Shown here: one piece after another, positions 1 to 6,373 of the stretch
Layout: the number at the start of each line of letters is the position of its first letter
Position numbering within the stretch: the stretch's first letter is position 1
Assembly: GCA_002365865.1 (NCBI GenBank)
Contig: DFAQ01000041.1
Span: 2,298 to 10,637 of the forward strand
From: Pelotomaculum sp. UBA3102
GTDB lineage: Bacteria > Bacillota > Desulfotomaculia > Desulfotomaculales > Pelotomaculaceae
Direction: 5' to 3'
Length of the DNA: 8,340 nt
Made by a program: the position numbers and the translations under genes
The notes under the pieces: generated by a model
Seen by the model: only the letters and a program-made list of their open reading frames with translations
Database searches by the model: none
What the model was told of the DNA's origin: nothing

Positions 1-97
1 TTAATATAGTATCCTGTTTTTGTAGCATTATACAGAATAAATATTACGGTTAAATTTTTTTCAAATAATGAAAAAATTCGATTTTTAGGCTTGAATA

Positions 98-106
98 TGC
101 TATAAT
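98..106 (+). promoter_or_regulatory. Extended -10 promoter for the rsmD-coaD operon
   Basis: The sequence TGC-TATAAT combines a perfect sigma-A -10 hexamer (101-106) with the TGn extension. The -35 region is poor: TTCGAT at 77-82 with an 18-base spacer is the best match, which is usual for extended -10 promoters. Transcription would start near 112-114, giving a leader of only about 15 bases before the rsmD start. The upstream bases 1-97 are very AT-rich and hold no gene that I can support. The call rests on the motif and its position only. Confidence 0.6.
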
Positions 107-128
107 AATTGACTGAAAGAGGGGATTT

Positions 129-692
129 TTGATTTTACGTGTCATTGCCGGTACGGCAAAAAAACGGCAGTTGAAGACCCCCCGGGGACGGGATGTACGA
201 CCGACCTCAGGCAGAGTAAAAGAAGCTCTTTTTAATATCCTGGGCGGGCTGGTACCGGGATGTCGTTTTTTGGATTTATTTGCCGGCACGGGAAATATAG
301 GTATTGAGGCGTTAAGCCGGGGTGCGGCCACGGCCGTGTTTGTGGATAATAATACTGAAAGCACCGGCATTATAAAAAAAAACTTGGCTGTTACCGGTTT
401 TGAACTTTGCGCGCGGGTTATCTGCCTGAATGTGACGGATGCCCTGCCTTTGCTGGAAAAGGAAGGCTTAAAATTCAATATTATTTTTATCGATCCGCCA
501 TATCTTAAAGGAATTGAAGTTGCCGCCCTTGCCGGTATCGGCGGGCACGGCATTATGGAACCAGGAGGAAAGGTAATCGTTGAAAGCAGTAAAAAGGATG
601 ATCAGCCACCATGCAGCATAGGAGGGCTGAAAATTTTTCGCCGGGAAGCGTATGGAGATACATTGCTTACTTTTTATCAGAGTTTAAGTTGA
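129..692 (+). CDS. rsmD: 16S rRNA (guanine(966)-N(2))-methyltransferase RsmD
   Basis: RsmD transfers a methyl group from S-adenosylmethionine to N2 of G966 in 16S rRNA during 30S assembly in the cytoplasm. The 187 residues match the usual family length. The N-terminus has the typical RVIAGTAKKRQLKTP run, then RPTSGRVKEALFNIL (residues 24-38). The SAM-binding loop is FLDLFAGTGNIG (47-58), and the catalytic motif is DPPY at 122-125, the class I signature for methylation of an exocyclic amine. The start is TTG at 129, chosen because it gives the family N-terminus exactly and follows a purine-rich GAGGGG site (119-124). It is the first gene of the operon, 21 bases before coaD, and corresponds to ylbH of Bacillus. 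Nothing in it appears damaged. Confidence 0.95.
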   Translation: MILRVIAGTAKKRQLKTPRGRDVRPTSGRVKEALFNILGGLVPGCRFLDLFAGTGNIGIEALSRGAATAVFVDNNTESTGIIKKNLAVTGFELCARVICLNVTDALPLLEKEGLKFNIIFIDPPYLKGIEVAALAGIGGHGIMEPGGKVIVESSKKDDQPPCSIGGLKIFRREAYGDTLLTFYQSLS

Positions 693-713
693 AGGACGAG
701 GAGGGAAACGGGT

Positions 714-1205
714 TTGCGAATTGCTATTTGTCCGGGCAGCTTTGACCCGGTAACATTCGGTCACCTAGATATTATCGGGAGGGCGTCTTTGCTGTTCGAC
801 AGGCTTATCGTTGCAGTTACCCGGAATCAGATAAAAAACCCCCTTTTTTCAGCTGAAGAACGGGTAGAAATGTTAAAGGATGTTCTTGAGACGTATAATA
901 ATGTAGAAGTTGATTCATTTGACGGGTTAACTGTTGATTATGCTCTACATAAGAAAGCGAAGGCCATCGTTAGAGGGCTCAGGGTGGTTTCAGATTTTGA
1001 AAACGAATTCCGGATGGCTTTGACGAATAAAAAGCTTGCCTGTCACGTAGAAACAGTTTTTTTAATGACCAGGGGAGAATATTCCTTTATCAGTTCCAGC
1101 ACGGTTAAAGAGATTGCCTTTTTCGGCGGTTCATTACGCAGTCTGGTACCACCTTTGGTGGAAGAAAAACTAAAACATAAATATAAATACTTGCCGCAAA
1201 GTTAA
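714..1205 (+). CDS. coaD: Phosphopantetheine adenylyltransferase (PPAT)
   Basis: CoaD adenylylates 4'-phosphopantetheine with ATP to give dephospho-CoA, the penultimate step of coenzyme A synthesis. The 163-residue product is full length for the bacterial family. The nucleotidyltransferase fold is visible as PGSFDPVTFGH (residues 7-17, with the TxGH-type nucleotide-binding motif), the RGLR motif (87-90) that contacts substrate, and ISSST (126-130), the C-terminal signature. The start is TTG at 714, set by a strong GAGGAGGG Shine-Dalgarno at 698-705 and by the family N-terminus MRIAICPGSFDP. It lies 21 bases after rsmD in the same transcript; the pairing rsmD-coaD is widely conserved (ylbH-ylbI in Bacillus). 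Its stop codon overlaps the ribosome binding site of the next gene. CoA supply also links it loosely to the CoA-using synthetase encoded nearby on the other strand. Confidence 0.96.
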   Translation: MRIAICPGSFDPVTFGHLDIIGRASLLFDRLIVAVTRNQIKNPLFSAEERVEMLKDVLETYNNVEVDSFDGLTVDYALHKKAKAIVRGLRVVSDFENEFRMALTNKKLACHVETVFLMTRGEYSFISSSTVKEIAFFGGSLRSLVPPLVEEKLKHKYKYLPQS

Positions 1206-1220
1206 GGAGGTATTGGTGAA

Positions 1221-1670
1221 ATGGATATCCTGAAAGCCCTTAACGAACTGGAAGAATGTATCGAAAGTAGCAATAAAGTACCGTTGACCAGGAAAGTAAT
1301 GGTTGATGAAGACCGTATTCTTGATATTTTGGATCGGATCAGGACCACCATACCGGAAGAGATTAGACAAGCAAAATGGATCATCCAGGAGCGGGAAAAG
1401 GTTCTGAATGACTCTCAAAAAGAAGCGGTGCGGATCATAGATGATGCCCAAAGACAGGTGGACCAAAGGGCTGATGAAAGTGAAATTGTCCGCAAGGCCA
1501 GGGATACCGCCGAAGAAATTGTCCAAAAAGCGGAATTGATATCCGGTGAAATTCGTGAAGGAGCCCGTCAGTACGCTGATGAGATCCTGGCTAACCTGCA
1601 GGAAAATTTAGGGGATATTTTAAAGCAAATCGAAGCAGGCCGCTTTGAATTGAAAGAGATGAAAAAGTAA
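1221..1670 (+). CDS. Coiled-coil protein of unknown function (ATP-synthase b/E-subunit-like)
   Basis: I do not recognise a characterised function. The 149-residue protein is soluble (no signal peptide or membrane segment), strongly charged and almost wholly helical. Residues about 40-149 form a long run rich in Glu, Lys, Arg, Ala and Gln with few glycines or prolines (for example WIIQEREKVLNDSQKEAVRI and a C-terminal ILKQIEAGRFELKEMKK), as expected for a coiled coil. Similar proteins are often auto-named 'ATPase' because of weak likeness to F-type subunit b or V-type subunit E stalks; no ATP-binding motif is present, so that name is misleading. The start at ATG 1221 follows a near-perfect TAAGGAGGT site at 1203-1211. 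It is the third gene of the rsmD-coaD operon, 15 bases after coaD. A scaffold or DivIVA-like role is possible but unproven. Confidence 0.85.
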   Translation: MDILKALNELEECIESSNKVPLTRKVMVDEDRILDILDRIRTTIPEEIRQAKWIIQEREKVLNDSQKEAVRIIDDAQRQVDQRADESEIVRKARDTAEEIVQKAELISGEIREGARQYADEILANLQENLGDILKQIEAGRFELKEMKK

Positions 1671-1702
1671 AGCGGGTTGAAAAAAGTCAGGTAGCGGCCG
1701 GT
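1671..1702. other. Convergent intergenic gap
   Basis: This 32-base gap separates the stop of the plus-strand coiled-coil gene from the stop of the minus-strand P-loop gene. Two operons converge here. I looked for a bidirectional terminator and see only a short CGGCCG self-complementary core with no adequate T-run, so termination probably occurs inside the opposing gene or by a factor-dependent route. Confidence 0.5.
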
Positions 1703-2761
1703 TTAAATAATTGCCCTTAACACGTTGCGCCAATCAACGTGTTTTTCTATATTTTCCACGGTCATTTTAACGGCTGCTTCGTCTTTGGCGCGTATTCTTC
1801 TGGTGACCTTGGACATTTTTTCAATGGTACTGTAGGTGTCGTAGTGAACCAGGATTAGCGGAACCCTTTTTTCCTCCGCCCTGGCGACGACTTTGACATC
1901 CGGGTAAAGTCCCCCGGTGAGAATCAGGGCGGAGGTGCTGGTCTCAAGAGCGGCCAAAGCCACATCGGAACGGTCACCACCGGTAATTACCGCTTTATTG
2001 GCGCTGCGGCGCAGGTAACCCAGGGCACTTTCGATAGTCATGGCTCCTATGACCGTATCTTCCACTAACCGGTCCATATTTTCCTCGCCGGCCAGTATTT
2101 CACCCCCAAGAACTTCATAGTATTCCTTTACCTTGGGCGAAGTTAATACAGCATTACTGGGTATGATTCCCAGGGTGTGATAACCGTGCTCTTCCAAAAT
2201 AGGGCGATAGATGCCCTCAGTTTTGGCAAGCAGGGGACGCGGCACGTTGTGGAATATGTTGCCGAGTACCGGTATCCCTTTACACTTCATGTAATTATTG
2301 ATAAATATAGCGTGGTCAAGACTGTAATCGTTATTAATTTTAATCATAAATAACGGGACCGCTTCCAGTTCCTGAACCAGGCTTGGAGCATCAAGGCCCA
2401 GACAGCCCATGATATGCGGGAAATTGGCCCCGCCGATAATCACCAGGTCATTGCCGTCAGCCACGGTTTCGTATGCCTTGCGGATGTTTTTCAGTGACTC
2501 GCAGGTGTTTTTATATCCGGACAGGTAAGAAGGTCCGGCGATGTAAGGGACAATTGTTTCCAGGGGTTGTTTCATATTCAGGAGCTGCTTCATCAAAACA
2601 GCATCCTCATCTTCCCTTAAAAAGGCTCCGGTGACGTTGCCTATTGGCTTGAAATACGCCACCCGGTATCCTTCCCGGCTGAATTTTAAAGCCAGGCCGG
2701 TCGCAACGCTGGTTTTTCCGCTGCCCGCGGTTCCCATGATATAAAGGTTTTTCACGGTCAT
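1703..2761 (-). CDS. BioD-like P-loop protein with C-terminal DRTGG domain (phosphotransacetylase-associated family)
   Basis: The 352-residue protein resembles the non-catalytic N-terminal half of long bacterial phosphotransacetylases (COG0857-type, BioD-like plus DRTGG). The Walker A loop GTAGSGKT lies at residues 10-17, followed by YFKPIG (36-41), the BioD-like substrate-side strand. The DRTGG domain spans about 215-320, with GGDRSDV at 261-267 and ALILTGGLYPD shortly after. The PTA/PTB catalytic domain is absent, so it cannot itself be phosphotransacetylase. Three starts are possible: GTG 2770, which overlaps the upstream TGA by four bases but lacks its own binding site; ATG 2761, used here, just after GAGGTG; and GTG 2755, better spaced from that site. 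It is translationally coupled to the ADP-forming synthetase upstream. A nucleotide- or CoA-responsive regulatory role is inference. Family assignment is firm, function is not. Confidence 0.85.
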   Translation of the reverse strand: MTVKNLYIMGTAGSGKTSVATGLALKFSREGYRVAYFKPIGNVTGAFLREDEDAVLMKQLLNMKQPLETIVPYIAGPSYLSGYKNTCESLKNIRKAYETVADGNDLVIIGGANFPHIMGCLGLDAPSLVQELEAVPLFMIKINNDYSLDHAIFINNYMKCKGIPVLGNIFHNVPRPLLAKTEGIYRPILEEHGYHTLGIIPSNAVLTSPKVKEYYEVLGGEILAGEENMDRLVEDTVIGAMTIESALGYLRRSANKAVITGGDRSDVALAALETSTSALILTGGLYPDVKVVARAEEKRVPLILVHYDTYSTIEKMSKVTRRIRAKDEAAVKMTVENIEKHVDWRNVLRAII

Positions 2762-2766
2762 GCACC

Positions 2767-4869
2767 TCACGATACAGTTATTTTGACATCAAGGGCGGAT
2801 GCGCCTTGGTGGTAAGAAAAAACAGGATTAATATCCATTTCGGTAATTTCGGGAAAGTCATTGACCAGCCTGGCCGTCCGGCCGATCATTTCGATGATTG
2901 CTTTTATGTCCGCCGGTTTATTACCCCGGTAGCCCCTGAGTAAAGTGTAGGCTTTTGTTTCGACCAGCATTTTTTCGATTTCACCGAAATTCAGTCCTTT
3001 TGCCAGGCGGAAAGAAACATCCTTGATCAGATTTACGAAAATACCCCCCAGGCCGAAGGCAATCAAAGGTCCGAATTGTACATCCCTGGTCATGCCTATG
3101 ATCAACTCGATCCCTTTCGGCATCATTTTTTGCACTTCCACCCCGTATATGATCACCCGGGGCAGGTGGCGGTGGACATTGTCCATTATCTCCATGAACC
3201 CCCGGCGTACTTTCTCAGGTGACTCCAGGCCGGTTTTCACACCGCCGACATCGGTTTTGTGCATTATTTTCGGTGAGGCTACCTTCAGGACTACAGGGTA
3301 ACCCAGCTCATCTGCAATATCCACTGCTTCTTCCGGGCTTGAAGCCAGTAAGGTCGGCGCGGCATTAATGCCGTAGGCCGCAACAACTTCTGCCGCTTCA
3401 CTGCCCAGAAGGACTAACCGCTTGTCTTTCAGGACGTCGTAGAATATTGCTTTAACTGTTTTTTGGTCGGCATCGTTAAAAGTAAGCGGTTCTGTTTCTA
3501 CGGACAGATCTTTGGTCCGGGCATAACTGACCAGGCCGTTAATAGAATTAACCGCTTGTTCCGGAAAAATAAAGCAGGGAATCTTTGCCTCTTTCAGCAC
3601 CTTGACCCCTTCTTCCAGCCTGGAACCGCCCATGTAAGCTGCAAACAGCGGTTTTTCCGGATGCTTCTTTCTGACCTCGACAATCGCCCGGGCGGTTTCC
3701 ACCGGTTCGGTTACGGCTGCCGGACATACCAGGACTACTGCGTTGTCAACTCCGGGATCGGCCAGTACTTTTTCCAGGGAAAAACGATAGCGTTCGGCTT
3801 TGGCATCTCCCAGCACGTCTACCGGGTTATAGATATTGGATTCAGAAGGGAGGTGGTTTCTTAATTCGGCTATGGTTTCTTTGGTAAAGCGGGCCATCTT
3901 GAGATTTTTCAGTTCAATGGTATCGGTGGCAATTATGCCCGGACCTCCCGAATTGGTTACCACGGCTACCCTGTCTCCCCGGGGAACCGGCTGGCTGGTA
4001 AAAGCAACCGCCAGGTCAAAAAGTTCTGGCATGTTCCTGGCCCGGATCACGCCGCACTGCCTGAATGCTGTTTCATAAGCCAGATCGCTGCCGGCCAGTG
4101 CCCCGGTATGGGAGGACGCCGCCAGTGCCCCGGCCTGGCTGGTGCCTGCTTTGAGAATAATTACGGGTTTTTTCCGGCTGACTGGCCTTACAGCCTCCAG
4201 GAAGTGGGAACCATTTTTCACGTCTTCAATATAGCACAGGATGACCTGGGTATGCGGATCTTCGGCCGCGTCTGCGATAAAATGAGTTTCGGTCAAGTCG
4301 GCTTTATTACCCAGGCTGATAAACTTGCTGAAGCCGAGGCCGGCCTTGTGGCTCCAGTCCAGGATCGATAATACCATGGCACCGCTCTGGGAAATAAAAG
4401 CAATGCCTCCTTTCCTGGGAAAACCGGCGGCAAAAGAGGCATTGATCGGCACGTGGGTATCCAGGAGTCCTACACAGTTGGGACCGAGCATTCTCATCTT
4501 GTATTTCTGGCAAATATCCACCAACTTTCGTTCCAGTTTCAGGCCGTTTTTCCCGGTTTCCTTGAAACCGGCGGTAATTACGATCAGGTTTTTCACACCG
4601 TATTTTCCGCATGCTTCTGCCGCTGCCAGTGCCCCGGCCGCCGGGACAGAGATAACCGCCAGGTCGGCAGGATTGGGGGTCCTGTCTACCGTTGGATAAC
4701 AACCAAGACCTTCGATATCTGCTTCTTTGGGATTAACCGGATATATCTTACCTCTATAACCGCAGTTGATCATGTTTTTTACGATCACGTTGCCAATCTT
4801 GCCCGGTTTGTTGGAGGCGCCGATGATGGCTACGGACGCAGGATTAAAAAAATTGGTCAGTTCCGCCAA
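2767..4869 (-). CDS. Acetate/acyl-CoA ligase (ADP-forming), fused alpha-beta subunits
   Basis: This enzyme interconverts acyl-CoA + ADP + phosphate and free acid + CoA + ATP, a substrate-level phosphorylation in the cytoplasm. The 700-residue chain has the fused order: CoA-binding Rossmann domain (about 1-130, FFNPASVAIIGAS at its start), succinyl-CoA-ligase-like domains (about 150-445, with FISQSGAM near 160 and VTNSGGPG near 307), then an ATP-grasp domain (about 470-700). The phospho-accepting histidine is in SSHTGALAGSD (His254); the second conserved histidine is in IMHKTDVGGV (His537). Both are present, so it should be active. Start: TTG 4869 sits five bases after AAGGTGA (4875-4881); GTG at 4878 is in frame but overlaps that site and has none of its own. 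The preferred acid (acetate, propionate, branched or aryl acids) cannot be read from sequence. It ends overlapping or abutting the BioD/DRTGG gene, implying joint expression. Confidence 0.92.
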   Translation of the reverse strand: MAELTNFFNPASVAIIGASNKPGKIGNVIVKNMINCGYRGKIYPVNPKEADIEGLGCYPTVDRTPNPADLAVISVPAAGALAAAEACGKYGVKNLIVITAGFKETGKNGLKLERKLVDICQKYKMRMLGPNCVGLLDTHVPINASFAAGFPRKGGIAFISQSGAMVLSILDWSHKAGLGFSKFISLGNKADLTETHFIADAAEDPHTQVILCYIEDVKNGSHFLEAVRPVSRKKPVIILKAGTSQAGALAASSHTGALAGSDLAYETAFRQCGVIRARNMPELFDLAVAFTSQPVPRGDRVAVVTNSGGPGIIATDTIELKNLKMARFTKETIAELRNHLPSESNIYNPVDVLGDAKAERYRFSLEKVLADPGVDNAVVLVCPAAVTEPVETARAIVEVRKKHPEKPLFAAYMGGSRLEEGVKVLKEAKIPCFIFPEQAVNSINGLVSYARTKDLSVETEPLTFNDADQKTVKAIFYDVLKDKRLVLLGSEAAEVVAAYGINAAPTLLASSPEEAVDIADELGYPVVLKVASPKIMHKTDVGGVKTGLESPEKVRRGFMEIMDNVHRHLPRVIIYGVEVQKMMPKGIELIIGMTRDVQFGPLIAFGLGGIFVNLIKDVSFRLAKGLNFGEIEKMLVETKAYTLLRGYRGNKPADIKAIIEMIGRTARLVNDFPEITEMDINPVFSYHQGASALDVKITVS

Positions 4870-4929
4870 ATTTTTCACCTTCTTATAGGATGTGCGCGGG
4901 ATACCGGTAATAGCTTTTCCTTTAGGTCC

Positions 4930-4959
4930 CGGGTAAATGCATAAATTTAAATTTACCCG
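4930..4959. repeat. 9-bp inverted repeat in the ylbJ-synthetase gap
   Basis: The arms CGGGTAAAT (4930-4938) and ATTTACCCG (4951-4959) are perfectly complementary around a 12-base AT-rich loop that itself contains palindromic AAATTT units. It lies 17 bases past the ylbJ stop and about 60 bases before the synthetase start on the minus strand. In the minus direction no T-run follows, so it is a poor intrinsic terminator for ylbJ; in the plus direction TTTT follows, but no plus-strand gene ends here. An operator for the synthetase operon or a degenerate terminator are the main readings. Confidence 0.5.
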
Positions 4960-4975
4960 TTTTGACTATTTTCGC

Positions 4976-6244
4976 TTATTTGAGTTTTAAAAACAGGATT
5001 CTGAGCCTGGCAGCCAAGCTAAAAAAAATTCCGATTAATATTATAAACAGAAGAAAAATGATAAAAATACAAAATAATTTAAAATTTACCGTTATTAAAC
5101 TCCAGCAACCCGGCCATTTGGCCGGGGAGACCGCGGCCGTCGCAGCGATTTTACCGGCTATGCCCGACCAGGTGTAAATAATGTAGGTATACAGCCCGCC
5201 AAGGCAGGTGTGGGCCGCACGTGATATAATAAAGGGAAGCATTCTAATATCGGTTTCTGAAATCATACTGGCAGCCTGGGCATGTATTGAAAGCCCGCTC
5301 CACGCCAGGATCATGCCCACTGCCGCCACCTGCTGGGCTAATGGAGCTGCAGCCTCGCAGGCCATTTTAGTTCCGATGGTCATTTCAAAAAACCCGCTGC
5401 TCAAGGCGGGAAGAAGTTCCCGGGAAAATCCCAGCGGCAGAAGCAAAATACCTAGACACCGGGCCAGGTGGTCGATAAAACCGATCACGGTCAGCAGCCG
5501 GATAATTACGGCAAATAAAATAATAAAGCCGCCGATATTTATTAAGTTGTTAATAGCGCTGCGTACTGCATCACCGATAATCTTTCCTAACGGACGGCTT
5601 TCCTGTCTTTGTACTTCCAGCATCCGCCGGAAGGCGAGGGTTAAAGGGTTGCCTGTAACTGCGGATATTTTGGAAATTCGTTCGCAGTCGTTGCCGGCAT
5701 GGAAACGCAGGAGAAACCCCAGGGTAAGGTTGGACAGGTAATGTGCTCCGGCGATAATTGCTCCGAGACCCGGGAGGTTGAACATGCCCACAGCTACCGC
5801 CACCAGCATAAAAAGAGGACTTGAATTGTTGGTAAAGGACATCAGGCGTTCTGCCTCGACCCGGGTGCAAAGGCCCTTTGAACGCAGCCTGGCCGTAACC
5901 ATTGAGCCGATAGGATAGCCCGAGGTAAACCCGACCGCGACGACGAACGACCCGGCACCGGGCACATTGAACAACGGGCGCATTACCGGTTCCATTAATA
6001 CCCCCATAAAGTGTACTATGCCAAAGTTCATTAACAATTCGGAGGCGATAAAAAAAGGTAGCAGTGCCGGGAAGACAATGTTCCACCAGATATTCAGACC
6101 GGTAACAGCTCCTTCAAACACGATGCGCGGGTATATTACCATGCCGGCTACAAAAGCCAGGGCACAGGCGGTCCAAAAGAGACGGCCGGCATCCCTGCGT
6201 CGGTGCCGGGAAAAAAAGTCGGTTTTTTTATCCAGTTTGGCCAT
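4976..6244 (-). CDS. ylbJ: Sporulation integral membrane protein YlbJ / SpoVV-type dipicolinate transporter
   Basis: YlbJ (SpoVV in Bacillus subtilis) is made in the mother cell and moves dipicolinic acid across the outer forespore membrane, needed for spore dehydration and resistance. The 422-residue protein is polytopic, with hydrophobic segments near 22-39, 53-72, 99-115, 142-180, 236-256, 264-285, 306-320, 335-356 and 388-412. Two Gate (nucleoside-recognition-like) signatures are visible: FTSGYPIGSM (106-115) and FTNNSSPLFM (137-146). Length is slightly above the Bacillus protein (about 408), with an AT-rich hydrophobic C-terminal tail. ATG 6244 is chosen because GGTGA (6249-6253) lies four bases upstream; ATG 6262 is in frame but lacks a binding site. 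Mother-cell sigma-E control is known in Bacillus, but I see no clear sigma-E promoter here. It is 97 bases upstream of the synthetase on the same strand. Confidence 0.9.
   Translation of the reverse strand: MAKLDKKTDFFSRHRRRDAGRLFWTACALAFVAGMVIYPRIVFEGAVTGLNIWWNIVFPALLPFFIASELLMNFGIVHFMGVLMEPVMRPLFNVPGAGSFVVAVGFTSGYPIGSMVTARLRSKGLCTRVEAERLMSFTNNSSPLFMLVAVAVGMFNLPGLGAIIAGAHYLSNLTLGFLLRFHAGNDCERISKISAVTGNPLTLAFRRMLEVQRQESRPLGKIIGDAVRSAINNLINIGGFIILFAVIIRLLTVIGFIDHLARCLGILLLPLGFSRELLPALSSGFFEMTIGTKMACEAAAPLAQQVAAVGMILAWSGLSIHAQAASMISETDIRMLPFIISRAAHTCLGGLYTYIIYTWSGIAGKIAATAAVSPAKWPGCWSLITVNFKLFCIFIIFLLFIILIGIFFSLAARLRILFLKLK
5109..5126. repeat. Perfect GC-rich inverted repeat inside ylbJ
   Basis: CCCGGCCA (5109-5116) and TGGCCGGG (5119-5126) are exact complements around a two-base centre, so RNA would form about a 7-bp stem with a four-base loop. 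It falls in the ylbJ coding region for residues near SPAKWPG, between the last conserved domain and the final hydrophobic tail. No T-run follows on either strand, so it is not a standard terminator. It may be chance in GC-rich codons. Confidence 0.4.
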
Positions 6245-6373
6245 ATATTCACCAGCGATCATTTTTTACTATTTATATGGTTTGGTAAAACTATTTTAGA
6301 CCCGTGATTTATGGAGTATTTTCATGGTTCGTTGCATGACGGCAGGTTTAACGGTTCTGGGGAGGTGCTTATA
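6245..6373. promoter_or_regulatory. Divergent intergenic region between ylbJ and the two-component genes
   Basis: Both ylbJ (minus) and the response regulator (plus) must be transcribed from within this 129-base spacer or, for the regulator, from inside ylbJ. The ylbJ-proximal part is AT-rich. On the plus strand TTGGTA (6282-6287) is a possible -35 but the -10 positions after it are weak. On the minus strand CATATAAA near 6271-6278 loosely resembles a sigma-E -10, without a good -35. No promoter can be fixed with confidence. Confidence 0.35.
6361..6366 (+). promoter_or_regulatory. Ribosome binding site that fixes the response regulator start
   Basis: GGAGGT lies eight bases (counted from GGAGG) before TTG 6374. 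The open frame continues upstream to an ATG at 6311, but that would add 21 residues before the conserved receiver-domain start and has no comparable site. The TTG therefore is the better start. Confidence 0.75.

Noticed and set aside
71..87. Short AT-only hairpin upstream of the rsmD promoter
   Set aside because: A 6-bp all-AT stem with a three-base loop is too weak to call a terminator for an upstream gene outside the window.
50..553. Minus-strand open frame of 167 codons
   Set aside because: It lies opposite rsmD, whose full family motifs account for the sequence.
4453..4944. Plus-strand open frame of 163 codons
   Set aside because: It is antisense to the ADP-forming synthetase, has unusual composition for a protein, and no family features; the minus-strand gene explains the region.
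4962..4967. Plus-strand TTGACT as a -35 element
   Set aside because: No suitable -10 follows at the right spacing and no plus-strand gene starts downstream; it lies at the end of ylbJ.
5208..5741. Plus-strand open frame of 177 codons
   Set aside because: It is antisense to ylbJ, shows no recognisable domain, and its composition follows from the complementary membrane-protein codons.
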